Positions 47,391 to 58,500 of a DNA stretch of 64,000 nt are shown here, piece after piece. Source of the DNA: Tetrastigma voinierianum (Eukaryota > Streptophyta > Magnoliopsida > Vitales > Vitaceae); the NCBI GenBank assembly GCA_016808115.1, contig JAEQBH010007372.1, positions 1-64,000 on the forward strand, read 5' to 3'. Below the pieces are notes generated by a model. That model saw only the letters and a program-made list of their open reading frames with translations, was not told the DNA's origin and ran no database searches. Made by a program: the position numbers and the translations under genes. Within the stretch, counting starts at the first letter, position 1. Every line of letters starts with the position of its first letter.

Positions 47391-48425
47391 ATTACAGGCC
47401 AAAGCGGCGTGCGTTTTGGCTCTCCTTTTTTTGGTGTATCTGCAGCGATGTCGTTTTTTGGACAAAAACTCCCTTCAAGCGGCGTCCGCTTTGGGTTAGT
47501 GGTACATAGCAAAAGCGGCGTCGTTTTGGGATTGAATTGGGCTGTAATAAGCGGCGCTCTTTGCCAGCTTTGTCCAAAACGACGTCGTTTTGTTATTTAT
47601 TAAAAAAAATAAATAAATAAGAAACGACGTCATTTTATCTCATTCAAAGACAAAATGACGTCGTTTCACGACACCGCCTTCCCAAAAACGACGTCTTCCC
47701 TGTTCGTCGTTCCATTTTGCAGCACTTCAAAACGACGGGGGGGAGGGGGGGATGGGGAGGAAGAGAGGGCTGCCGGCCGCTCGTTGCCTCGGAGATCTCA
47801 CTTGATGTCGGAGGTAGCGGCGGCGGCCGGTGACGGTGTTTTTGGACCGACAAGCGAGCGGGGGAACGGCGGACGGTGGACGGCGAAGGGCGACGGCGAC
47901 GACAGAGTCCTGTCTCCTCCTAATTTCTTCCCATCTTCGCGATTTCCTTCAGATCTAGTAGATTGCTGTATGGAAATCGGTTGGGTTTTTTTTCTATTTA
48001 TTGAAATTTTTGTTTCCGTTGGTGGGAGTTCAAAATGGTTCAGTTTTGGAGAATCTCTGTTTCACGGGTGTGGGAATCTTTGTTTTGTTGCTTTGCCAGT
48101 TTGATTTTTTGGTTCAACTTTTTGGTTCACGGATGTACGTCGTTTGCTTCCAACGGCTATAATCTTGAGGGTAGGAATGGTTTTTCCATCATTTCTTTGA
48201 TGTACGATGTCGACAATATTTACCCAAATTTAGGCGATCCTTTGTTCATCGGCTCAAATTGCTCGGTTTTGCTCATTCTTTGGTACTTTTCTTAAAAGCA
48301 TTATTTTTAGAGGCTTTTCAACCTGTTTTCTTTCATTTCTTTGGAGTTGCTCTTAAGTAGGGTTGACACACTTTTCCTACTTATTCTCTTTAATTATATA
48401 CATAGCTGTAAACAAGTGTCTGCAG
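47391..48425 (+). other. GC-rich block with AAACGACGTCGTTT palindromes
   Basis: An abrupt change from AT-rich DNA to CpG-rich sequence. AAACGACGTC/GACGTCGTTT words occur at about 47439-47740, with the full 16-bp palindrome AAAACGACGTCGTTTT at 47577-47592. G-rich sequence (GGCGGCGGCC) follows at 47735-47900. An open frame of 149 codons (47655-48104) shows no family resemblance and is explained by composition. It could be the promoter and first exon of a host gene or part of a transposon. Confidence 0.4.
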
Positions 48426-48429
48426 TACT

Positions 48430-49104
48430 AAGAACTAGACAACTCCTTTATGAACTGAAGTAGTACTCCCATTAGAGCGTGAGGATCAAAATGCAGGCAA
48501 TTGAGGACACAAGGCAGCCCCTGAACTCAAGATCCTCGCGCTACGTCAGCCTCAACTACCTCCCAGGGCTTCCCAAAGCCTCTTTTTTATCTATCTATAT
48601 ATCCTACTATTGTCCCTTCCACAATCATCTTCCCATCAGCATAAACCTCATGCCTTACTATCCTCTGCCCCATCCAGACCGGTTCTTGAATTCTCACCAC
48701 ATTAAATCTCATCCCTTCGCTTATCGCCTTCAGCTCAATCCAGTGCCGGCTGCCTGTCTCGTCCGGCGCCCAGTACGTCCATAAGTTGTTGTCCAGCACG
48801 ATTTCGGGGCCGAAATCGCCATCCTCGCCGCCTCTTTGGCTACTGGCGGATACTGAAGTTTTCTTGGCTAAATCAGTTGAAAAGGTTGTATCGATGGCCT
48901 TTTTGAATTCAGTTGAATTGGGTGGGACATTGAATAGGAGGACACAGTTTCCGCCGACCGAGTTGTACGTAGTAGATTTGGAGGAGTTGGGGAAAGACTC
49001 TTTTGGACGTTCGGATGCATGCCAGAACCCATCCCGGCCGGATTGAAACGTCACATTTTGGTGGCACCCAATCTGTTCCTTGAGGATCACCGGTGTTGAG
49101 GTAG
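48430..49104 (-). pseudogene. FUC1: Alpha-L-fucosidase 1-like, 3'-terminal exon (fragment)
   Basis: Plant FUC1 is a GH29 enzyme of the cell wall/apoplast that removes alpha-L-fucose. The minus strand has a clean splice acceptor (GTGTGATGCAG, ending at 49105), then YLNTGDPQGTDWVPPKCDVS, GWFWHASERPKESFP, VGGNCVLLFNVPPNS, and a discoidin-like C-terminal part: FGPEIVLDNNLWTYWAPDE, FNVVRIQEPVWMGQRI, GTIVGY. After GY the frame meets TAA and later TGA, but it still reads VEADVAR and CLHFDPHA, the expected C-terminus. One extra G in GGATGGG (about 49030) shifts the frame. The catalytic GH29 domain (upstream exons) is not found up to the end of the window; it is either lost or beyond a TE-filled intron. 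Confidence 0.85.
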
Positions 49105-49310
49105 CTGCATCACACTCAACAATTAATCATATTTAGTTTTCTGACAATTTGATAAAAAAAATGGAAAAAAGGTAGAGAGAGGGTAAAAATAAAAATAGAG
49201 TTAAATAGCCCAGGCTTGATTAAAAGTCATTTTTGAAGAATCAATATCCCAAATTTGACTCTTCATCAATTTTTCATGATTTTGATAAAAATACTTTTTT
49301 TGTTTTCTGG

Positions 49311-49937
49311 TAAAAATAATGAGATAATGTAAATACATAAATAAAAAAGGGTATTTTTATTCCAAATATGTTTAATTTTAAGAAATAAGTACAATCACAA
49401 ATTTTGAATTACTTGATCTCTTTTAACCAATAATTTCTTAAATAAATAGTATTTTATTCGATACTTCATATTCATTTTATTTATTTTAACTAATCATCTT
49501 ACTAAATAATTTAAAAATATATAAGTTTTTAAATGATTTTATTTACATTTAATTTTCTTTCAGATTTGTTCAATGACGATCAAATGCTTGGCATTTTCAC
49601 AAGAACCACGTGGATTCTTGCTTTGATTTATTTAGACTATATTTACTCAGAAAATTAGCAAAATATAAGAAAGAAGAGCAAGAAAAACCCCAGAAGAAGT
49701 GAAAATAAAAAATAGATTTAGAAATAATAAATTATTATTTAATATTTCTTTAAACTTATTTTAAATATTTTCTTCAATTATATAAATACGATTTAATTCA
49801 AAAATTCATGAATGTTTATTAAATTTTAAGTATATTTGATTTTTTTTAATACTTTCAGGTGAAATCAAATATATTAGAAAAGCTAGTATTCAAAAATATA
49901 TAAAAAAAACTATTAACCAAATAAAACCTTGCTTTTT
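49311..49937. repeat. Direct repeat, copy 1 (0.63 kb)
   Basis: Matches 51185-51825 over its full length, with shared words such as ATAATGTAAATACAT, TTTTAAATGATTTTATTTA, TGCTTGGCATTTTC, AAGAACCA, TTTGATTTATTTAGACTATA and TTCATGAATGTTTATTAAAT. The copies differ by scattered substitutions and small indels. No coding sequence. Confidence 0.85.
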
Positions 49938-50234
49938 AAAGAAAGAATTATTTTATTTGAAAATTTTAAATATCATACTTATCTTTAAAAAATAATTTGA
50001 AAGATATTTTTAGGTATTATTCAATGATAAGAAAGACAAAACACATTTTTGTCAAAAAAAGAAAAAAAAAAGAAGATAAAACTATTTCGCAAGTTTTTAA
50101 AAGCTGGTCTACTAAACTAATATAAATATTCTTCTGGCACTGGAAGACATAAATAATCTTCCATATTATCAATTCAATACTCATTCATGCAATAAATTGC
50201 TTTTGGATAAAAATTTGGATTAATAGGAAAATAA

Positions 50235-50242
50235 ATCATAAT
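50235..50242. repeat. 8-bp target duplication of hAT MITE, left
   Basis: ATCATAAT, identical to 50975-50982. Confidence 0.9.
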
Positions 50243-50974
50243 TAGGGGTGGGCATGCTTCGGTTTACTGAACTACGTGCGCCACAAAAAAAAAAAATTGA
50301 TCGTTGGTTTTTAATTTGTTATTTATATAAATCAAAACCTAATCATTAATACAGTTAACCAAATCTTCGATTAATCATTTTTCGGTTAACCATATATTAC
50401 TTTTCGATTAACTAGATACATATATCTTGACTGATGCTTCCGGGGAGAGTAAGTGGTCTCAAAAGACATCTCTCTTTTCGCTTCCTTAACTTCTAGACAC
50501 TATTGTTTATCGTGCCCTATAAACAAGGTTTGAGTACACCATATCCGATCATATATCCTTTTTTTCCTGTCATTTTCATCGACTTGACTTAAGCAACAAA
50601 TTATTTTGAATCTAAATTATTTGGCCACATTCACACTATATATATTCTTCCTTTTTCTTAGGCTTAAGTCAATGCAAGAAAACTAGTTTATTTGCTACTC
50701 GTCCATAGAGATATATGATAATATTTTCTATTAAGAGTGAAGATTATCTAAAAGCATATTATAAATTTGATATTAATTTTTTTGATTATAGTGTTGTAGT
50801 TAGGAATGACGATTATTTTGGTTTCGGTTAGTTTTTTTTTTACAAAATCGAAACTGAAAGCGAGATTTGTATAAAAAAACCAAAACTGAATCGATCGATT
50901 TGGTTAACCTATTTTTCCATTTGGTTTCGGTTTGGTTTCTAGTCGATTTGATTTCTTAGGTTTTTTTGCCCCTA
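50243..50974. mobile_element. hAT-type MITE, 732 bp
   Basis: Starts TAGGGGTGGGCA and ends TTTTTTTGCCCCTA, whose reverse complement also starts TAGGGG, the usual end of many plant hAT non-autonomous elements. It is flanked by perfect 8-bp duplications, the hAT hallmark. The interior has CGGTTAACC/TTCGGTT-type sequence near both ends and no coding capacity, so it depends on a hAT transposase from elsewhere. It lies between the two copies of the 0.63-kb direct repeat. Confidence 0.9.
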
Positions 50975-50982
50975 ATCATAAT
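50975..50982. repeat. 8-bp target duplication of hAT MITE, right
   Basis: ATCATAAT, identical to 50235-50242. Confidence 0.9.
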
Positions 50983-51184
50983 CATATCTTTTACATTAAA
51001 TTTAAGGATAACATTTTAAAAATCACCATTTAAAGGTTATTAGATATATCACCAAACTTTTGTTCAAGATGGAAATAGACTTTGAATTAAATTAAATCTG
51101 TGATTTATCTGTCCTTCAGATCAAAATCTTCTCTTCATCATTAATAAAACAAACCAAAATGTCAAATTATTCTTATTTTCCGGG

Positions 51185-51825
51185 CAAAAATAATCTCTTC
51201 TTTTAAGATATAATGTAAATACATGAATGAAAAATGACATTTTTGTTCGGAATAGGTTTATTTTCAAGAAATAACATGGGAATGTTAGAATGACAAATTT
51301 TAGATCATGATCTCTATTAAAATTTCTTAAATATAGTGTATTGTTTTTATTTATTCTTCATATTCATTTATTTATTTTAACTAATCAATATACTAAATAA
51401 TTTAAAAATGTATAACTTTTTAAATGATTTTATTTATATTTAATTTTCTTTCAGAATTTTTCAATAGACGATCAACTGCTTGGCATTTTCTAAGAACCAT
51501 AGTGGTTCTTACAACTTTGATTTATTTAGACTATATTTTACTCCAGGAAAATTAAGCAAAAATATAAGAGAAAGAAGAGGAGAAAAACATGAAATTAGAA
51601 AAATAAGATTCATGTAGAAATTATTATTTTATGTTTCTTAAACTTATTTTAAATATTTTCTTCAATTATATAAATATGATTAAATTCAAAAATTTCATGA
51701 ATGTTTATTAAATTTTAAGTATATTTGATTTTCTTTTATACTTTTCAAGTGAAATCAAATATAAAAAAAAACTAGTATTCAAAAAAATATATAAAAAACT
51801 ATTAACTAAATAAAACAATGTTTTT
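51185..51825. repeat. Direct repeat, copy 2 (0.63 kb)
   Basis: Second copy of 49311-49937, about 1.88 kb downstream in the same orientation. It ends exactly where LINE coding sequence begins. Confidence 0.85.
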
Positions 51826-52383
51826 GGAGGTGAGGCAGACAAGATTTTGGGTCTTATAGAGAGCAAGGTGACTCCAGAACAGAACGGGTTTCTCAACAAG
51901 ACATTCGAAGCTCAAGAGATCAGAGATACAATTTTTTCCATGCACCCGGACAAAGCCTCTGGGTCGGATGGAATGAATCTTGGGTTCTAACAGGCCTTTT
52001 GGGATGTTGAGGGGGAAAAGGTAACCTCGGCCTGCTTGGGGTTTCTTAATAATGGGGATTTCCCTAAGGAGCTAAATGTCACAAACCTAGTCTTGATCCC
52101 CAAGAAGGAAAGACCCCAGACTCTAGCAGATTTGCACCCGATAGCTCTATGTAATGTGTTGTACAAAATTGTGTCCCCTCAAAGTCATGGCTTGGAACGT
52201 AATTTTGAAGGTAGATTCTGCCAATAGTCATATCAGAGAATCAGAGTGCGTTCATTCCAGGGCGGGTTATCATTGACAACATCATGATCGCGTTTAAGGT
52301 GTGTCACTATCTGAGACGGAAAAGGCATGGAAGAGGGGGTGGGGGTGGACGGCGTTGAAGACAGACATGTCCAAAGCATGATA
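51826..52383 (+). pseudogene. LINE (non-LTR) reverse transcriptase fragment
   Basis: The plus strand reads VTPEQNGFLNKTFEAQEIRD, TIFSMHPDKASGSDGMNLGF, a stop in place of tyrosine, then FLNNGDFPKELNVTNLVLIP, KKERPQTLADLHPIALCNVL and YKIVS. After frame changes it continues SFQGGLSL with DNIMIAF-like residues and ends at KTDMSKA. These are RT motifs 0-2 of plant L1-type LINEs; the block ends just before the YDRVEW motif. Endonuclease and the C-terminal half, including the FADD catalytic box, are missing. It is cut at the right by the copia element. Confidence 0.85.
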
Positions 52384-52595
52384 GTATGATATATGATTAT
52401 TATATTCTTTATATTTATTTTATAATTTTTAAGATTATAATTTGTATTTCTTTAAGATTATAATTTGTATTTTCTTAGGGTTGTATAGTCTAGTTTATAT
52501 AAGGTATTATTTTGTATTTATAATTTACAGTTTTTAAAATAAAAATTTCAGTATTCTTTGTAATTATCGGACTACGATTTTTTACATTTGCTTCT
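52384..52595 (+). repeat. Possible 5' LTR of the copia element
   Basis: AT-rich stretch starting near TGATAGTATGATATATG. It has a TATATAAGG promoter-like box at about 52496-52504 and a tandem AAGATTATAATTTGTATTT duplication. The end is uncertain (TTTTTTACA near 52590 is one option), and no standard TGGTATCAGAGC primer site was seen. The call rests mainly on its position before copia gag. Confidence 0.4.
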
Positions 52596-52789
52596 ACGAT
52601 CTAGGTAATGCCTTCCATGTAGCTTCGCTTACAGCGAGGCGCGCGTTTATCTCTCGCCCGTTGCTGCGTGCTCATGCCGGTTGCCCCTTTGATCTGTAGT
52701 TGACTTTGTCGTGTCAAAGTTGACTTTGCCACGTCGGTTGATGGTTAATGAAATTTGGCGAATTCGCATTCGACTTATTTTAATCACGA

Positions 52790-53650
52790 TTCCTTTTTCT
52801 TTGTTTTGTTTTCGACTTCGAATTTCGATATTCCAGTAGTAAATTTCTTGTCCGATTAATGTTATTTTTAATTGAGATAATTTTGCCCAGTGGTCTCAAG
52901 CCATGCGTAGTTATCTCAAAGACCAAAAGTTGTAGCTTTATGTCTCTGGTGACCGTCCTATTCCAGAACAAGTGGACAAAGAAACCGATTCTGCCTATGC
53001 CATTCGGATTGAGAATTAAGAAAGTGCTAATCATCATATCATTACTTGGTTTCGTAATACATACATTCATTAGACTTATTGATGAGTTTGGCATTGATAT
53101 TGCCAAAGTTTAGGACTTACTTGTTTCGGTATGTTGGACCGAGTGGTGCTCGCAACTTCAAGCTCACACATGAACTTTATTAGATTTGTCAGGAACTAGG
53201 TGAGCGGATCATTGTATATCATAGCAGGCTGAAATCTATTTGAGATCAATTAATTGCATCTGAATCAGTTCTCTCAATTCTCTTGCGACGCAAATTGGTT
53301 TATGTTCACGTGAACAAGACATTATTCAATTTTTTGTGGGGCTTCGTGATGAGTTTAGAGTGCTTGAGAAGTCATATTCTCAATAAGGATCCCCTTTACC
53401 AGTGATCCTGAAGCTATTAAGTTAGTTGATAATGAGACACGTCTTGGTGAACCCATTTATCGGACTATGGTTCTTGCTACTCCAGCCATTGTTCCGCAAA
53501 CTGTTACTCCTGTTTTTCTCTCAGTTCACCTACCTCTGTTTCCAAAGGCAAAGGGAATAATATCAGACGACATAACAATAAGAAGTCTCTTCTTATCTGC
53601 AGTTTGTGTAAGAACAAAGGTCATTCTGACTGTTACATATTCGGCGTGAT
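52790..53650 (+). pseudogene. Copia gag with zinc knuckle
   Basis: Readable with frame changes: NWDNFAQWSQAMRSYLKDQK near 52868-52925, DRPIPEQVDKETDSAY near 52950, GARNFKLTHELYQICQELGE near 53145-53200 and FFVGLRDEF near 53330. The zinc knuckle CSLCKNKGHSD lies at about 53600-53632 with its last cysteine out of frame. This is the retrocopia gag order. It forms the particle and binds element RNA. Confidence 0.75.
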
Positions 53651-53749
53651 CTTGAGTCTTCTTTGCTTTGGCCCGATATGAATTATCGGCTATGGACTCC
53701 CATTCAGTGGTCTTGCCTGTTCTCTCTATAGCGGATCTACAGGATATGA

Positions 53750-53965
53750 ACAATGGAGTTCATCTTCCATGCTTCCAATGCATCAGCTGCTTTCTCTACG
53801 ATATTAGGTACATCTCTTACGTGGCTTTTTGATTCTGCTTACTGCAATCATATGACTTCTTCTCCTGATGTTGTACCTTCACACACTTCTACTTCTCTCC
53901 CCACCATATACACTACAAATGGTTCTCCTATGCATGTCTCTCATCTTGGTAATGTCTCTACACCA
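53750..53965 (+). pseudogene. Copia protease
   Basis: TWLFDSAYCNHMTSSPDV at about 53820-53873 is the copia protease active site (usual form WILDSGASxHMT; here DSAY replaces DSGA). It is followed by IYTTNGSPMHVSHLGNV. The altered glycine suggests it is inactive. Confidence 0.75.
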
Positions 53966-54189
53966 TGTATGCTGTTTTTCAAATGTTTGCCAGATTCACT
54001 AAACTCACCTCATAATCTTCTTTGTTGGGTAACTCACTTTGAACTTGGTTTTCTTTAACATTTTCCTCTCTTGTTGTGGTTGTGCGGGATTCTCGGGCCA
54101 GAGACGGTCGTTGGGACCGCCCGTAAGGTTGGAAGGTTGTTTGAGTTCATCTTTCTTCATTTACCGTCCTCTCGTCTCTCTGCTTATGT

Positions 54190-54588
54190 CGTCTTAGAAC
54201 AGAGTACTTATTCTCTTGCTTTATGGCATTCTTGCCTTGGTCATGCATCTATCTCTAGAGTTAAACAACTAGTTTCTAGGGGTTTGTTAGGTTCGGTTTC
54301 AAATAAGAGTTTGATTGTATGCCTTGTCAATTTGGCAAACAAAAGCGCACACCATTTAATAATAGTGTTTACCGTCTTTCTTTCTTCTTTTGATCTTATT
54401 CATTACGTGCTTGTAGGGCCCCTCTCCCATTTCTACTCGGGTGGGTCACGATACTTTGTTATTTTTGTGGATGATTTTCTGATATCTTGGTTTATATTTC
54501 TTGAGCGTTACGGGACTTTATCAAAATATGTGTGACTTTACCAAAATGATTGAAGCACGAGTTTTGGCCTATCAAAGTTTTGGATAAA
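54190..54588 (+). pseudogene. Copia GAG-pre-integrase and integrase N-part
   Basis: LALWHSCLGHASISRVKQLV (54220-54276) is the GAG-pre-integrase LWHxRLGHxS motif. The integrase core follows with FDLIHYVLVGP, GGSRYFVIFVDDF at about 54430-54478 (first catalytic aspartate in VDD), WFIFLERYG and, after a frame change, DFTKMIEAR. The frame ends at the nested gypsy LTR at 54589. Confidence 0.8.
54584..54588. repeat. Target duplication ATAAA, left
   Basis: ATAAA followed by an extra A before the LTR start TGTGCG. The same five bases follow the other LTR at 63629-63633. Confidence 0.75.
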
Positions 54589-54589
54589 A

Positions 54590-57138
54590 TGTGCGAGGTA
54601 TAAGCCAATAGAACCAGACCAGATGCCCTCTAAGTTCTCGAATTAGTCGCTAGTGAAGTCACTGCTTGCAATCCATAGAGATACACACAATGGGACCCAC
54701 CTAGAAAATGGCATCAAGTCAATCCCTTGATTACAAGAAAAAAAACCCACAGCAAACTTAAATCACGACCGACTATATATGTAGGTCATAACCACAAACA
54801 TACATAATAAGAACCATATGGGTTTCAATGCATATCTCAGAACATTCTAAGAGTATTTGCGAATTTGGGGGTACAAATAAAGATAAAGTGGTCTATCATT
54901 GAGACAGTGGTGAGATAAAGTACTACAATTGCCATGACAGAAAGATGATGTTGAATGCAGCGAGGTAGGCCCTACGAACTCTTGGCCACAGGCAAATTTA
55001 AAAACAATAAGCGTGAGATAATAGCTGGGTGGTGACATAATTTATTAGGAAAATAATGTTTTTGTTTAGACATTTCTTCTCTTGACCTCATTCAAATCTT
55101 TGTAAGGTTCCTTTTTAGAAACATTCCTGAAACCCAACTTTTAGTCAATAATACCTTAAATTCATATCAAATTTAACCGACATGGTTTTAAGAAAATTAC
55201 TCTTTGAATTATTTCCTGACACAAATTGAGCATAAAGTATGTACATTAATCTTATATTAAAATAATATTAGAAATTTTATAGTATTATCTTCAAATGGTT
55301 ATACCATAATCGAAACCAACAATGTACATTACCATATACTCATCATAAGCCGTCAGATTAAGACCGACCTCACGATCTCTGTGGCAACCAATAAACCTTG
55401 GGACGGTTAAACCGTATACGTAGCAACTAATAAGCTAGCCAGTGCGGCAGGCCATCACGTGTGACTAATAAACCTTCCCGGGGTGAAAACAGTATCAGTG
55501 ACAGCTAATAATCTTGGTAACCGATATCAAAAGTGGCAACTAATAAACCTTTGGGCAATCCCGACATCACAAACCAGTGAAATAATATAATCATTTTCTC
55601 TTACCACATACCTTTCCAAATCTTTGTATTATAATCATTTCACAAAATCCCAAATCTCTTTCTTGAAAACAGTAAATTTTCTAAAGTGGTTCATTATAAT
55701 CACATTACCCAACATATTTAAATACCCTGGCTCCATATGAACTCAATTAAAACTTAAATATTTAAAATGTTGACAAAATTCATGAAATGATAAACACATT
55801 TATGAAAACATATCATTCTATTTATGCATAACCTTATTCGATCAAATGATATATTTATTAAATAATTAACCATGATTATATACGATATAATACCCCGAAA
55901 ACATTTAAAACATATAAACCACTCACGGACTACGACGCTCGGTCTGCTCCCTTGCAAAGATCACGTCTCAGGCTCCGGCATTAGTGCACCGTAATATAAA
56001 ACTAAAAACACCACTTGATATGCTGAGCCAGCAACGTTAGGATGCCCGAGCCTTAGAATAACTTTTAGAACTATGAAATATCCCGATTAGACTCCGACGG
56101 GTCCAATTACAGTGTGCCCTAGACCATCTCTCAAAATTGGGGCTTTTCACCGAGCTAATTTCCTGAAGTGAACCCTGTAATAATTCATAAAAACATCCAA
56201 TTTCACTAATCCATCTTGATTTTGCCAAACTTGACCAATTGGTACTCAATTTCGTCTGACCTTCGGTAATTACCTAAATGACCCAAAATGGAAAACGCCT
56301 AACCAAACTGACGTCCAAAATTCACAAACCATATATCAACGAAGCCGAGACCAGGAACACATCGGTACCCTTACCTTGGTCCAAAGGTCTTTATGGTGGC
56401 AGAAAAATTCGATCAACGGTCAGCCAACTTTGTTTTGTCGTATCTTTGACGGTGAGGAATGCAAAGGACCACGGGAATGAGTTCGAGGGTCGAATGGTGG
56501 GAGGAGGTATGGGTGTTTGGAGTGGCGGAAATCTGTGAAAAAGGTGATCGCGGTCGTGACGTCGTCGCCTCACCGACCCGATCTGGCGTATCCGTGGCTG
56601 GATTGCGTGAAATTTCGGTGGGATCAGTCTCTGCTCCTCCTCCTGGCGGGCGTGTGCAGGTGGGTGGCGGATCGCCTCCGGCTGAAACGAGCGGCCTGGT
56701 AAGTCAAAAGCGACCCGGATTCGGTGTTCACGATTTTGGGGAGTTTTTTTTTTCTAGGGTTTTGGAGCTCAAAATGAGTGTCTTGGGGCTAGGGTTTTCA
56801 TTTGTACTTTATGAAGCTAGGTTTATATAGGGCCTAGGGTCGCTTCGGGTAAAGCGAAGACAACTTTGGACAACGTTAAAATCTTTGCTTTGTTCCAGAC
56901 TCTCCGGGGTCATAACTTTTTATCCGTAAGTCGGATTTTGACGTTCAACTCCTATGAACTCGTATCGATGAGGCCTACGAAATGGTGTCTTAGTCAACCC
57001 AAAATTATTCATCCTTGAAAAAGTCAACTTTGGTCCACATACTAAGTGTTGGTCAAACCTGGTCAAACCTTGTCAAACTTAGTCAAACTTGGTCAAACGT
57101 GTAAAAAAAACTTGTATTATTTAGTACGGGTCATTACA
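54590..57138 (-). repeat. 3' LTR of the gag-less chromovirus
   Basis: From about 55005 to 57138 it matches 61265-63628 closely, e.g. ACCATAATCGAAACCAACAA, AATGGTGTCTTAGTCAA and AAGTGTTGGTCAAACCTGGT. The first 400 bases match the other LTR poorly apart from TGTGC and AGAACCAGA-like sequence, so the inner limit of homology is uncertain. Near its right end is a TTGGTCAAAC minisatellite with five units. Confidence 0.75.
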
Positions 57139-57216
57139 ACCTACATAAAGAAAAATTGATCCTTGAAATTACGTACTGTCATGGAAGAGATGAGGGTATT
57201 GGCTCACATTTTAGTC

Positions 57217-57410
57217 TCAGCTCCCGGTAGCCTCCTCGACTAGGTGGTTTCTCCAAAGGACTTTCACTAAGGATATTGTCTTGTTGCGAAGCTCCTTCTC
57301 TTCCCTACCCAGAATCTGCACTTGTTGTTCCTCATAGGATAAGTCATCCCTTAGCTCAATCTCTGGTGCCTTTAACACATGTGAGGATCTGAGATATACT
57401 TGCATAGCAT
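57217..57410 (-). pseudogene. Chromovirus C-terminal chromodomain-like segment
   Basis: The minus strand reads HVLKAPEIELRDDLSYEEQQ, then VQILGREEKELRNKTISLVK and VLWRNHLVEEAT. This is the well-conserved end of chromovirus integrase (PVxILDRxVKxLRNKxIxLVKVLWRNHxxEEATWE), where the modified chromodomain may steer insertion to heterochromatin. This block is in one clean frame of about 60 residues. Confidence 0.85.
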
Positions 57411-58500
57411 GGAATGTGGAAAATATTATGGACTCGAAAGCTCCTCAGAGCGAAAGTCTAATCTATAAGCATGGACCTATCACTCTCAACAATCTCAAAG
57501 GTACGATGTAGCGAGGACTTAGCTTCCTCCAGCACACAGCGTACCACGCCACTTCCCAGTAAAGAGTTTTAAGAATACCCGATCCTCGACCTCAAACTCA
57601 AGATCCTTTCTACGCTTGTTCGCATAGCTCTTTTACCTATCTTGAGCTGCTTTCAACCTGGCACGTATAACATTAACCTTGTCCACAGTCGTTTGTACAA
57701 TCTCAAGACCTAGTAATTTCCTTTCGCTATCATTCCAACATAAGGGAGTGCGACGTAACCATACAATGCCTCATAAGGTGACATCTCGATGCTTAGTGAT
57801 AGGCTGTTGTTATAAGTGAACTCACGCGGTAGATGTTCATTCAATATCCCTTGGATTGCTTAGTACGCATGACGGCCTCAACATATCCTCGAGTGCAGAT
57901 AGTCTCTTAGATTGTCCGTCGGTTTGAGGTGAAGCGGTACTCAAATTCAGCTTGACACCTGATTCCTTCATCAACCCTCTTCAAAACCTCGAAGTGGTCA
58001 TTAGTGCTCGAGATGATCGTAGTGGCGCGTCTGTGTTTATATGATTCGCAGAAGTTCCGCTATAGTTTCGAGGAAAGCTTCTCACGAATAAGTAGAAAAT
58101 CGTGGACTTGGTGAGTCGATCAACTACTACCCAAATGCCATCATGTCTCCCACAGGCTTGTAGGAGGTTTGAATACAAAATCCATTGTAATGCGCTCCAT
58201 TTCCACTCACAGGATGAGTAAGAATTTGCGAAGTCGAAAGGCTTTTGTCTCTCTGCCTTCACTTGTTGACAGATGAAGCACTTGGATACATACTCGGCAA
58301 CTTCTCTTTTCATCCCTGACCACCAATAATATTCCTTCAGTGTACGGTACATCTTGCAGCCTTCTGGGAACATAACTGCGAACATTGACACCTCAATGCG
58401 CACCTTTTTAACTCTTCGGCTCTTAGGAACACCTGACCTAGAACCAATCACGAGGCCCATCGTCTCCTAATAGCAAAATCCATTGTTCCCTTCCTCGACC
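57411..58500 (-). pseudogene. Chromovirus integrase
   Basis: On the minus strand, KMYRTLKEYYWWSGMKREVA and EYVSKCFICQQVKAERQKP (58250-58345) form the zinc-binding module with the CxxC pair. The core follows with WKWSALQWILYSNL (58175-58215), GRHDGIWVVVDRLTKSTIFY (58090-58160; catalytic aspartate in VDRLTKS) and FPRNYSG. The later core and linker to 57411 are frameshifted. It joins the element's DNA to the chromosome. Confidence 0.8.

Noticed and set aside
47655..48104. 149-codon frame in GC-rich DNA
   Set aside because: Gly/Arg-rich, no family resemblance, and stop codons are rare by composition. Kept only as part of the GC-rich block.
48479..49046. Plus-strand open frames across the FUC1 exon
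   Set aside because: They are shadows of the minus-strand exon, which has clear family motifs and a splice acceptor.
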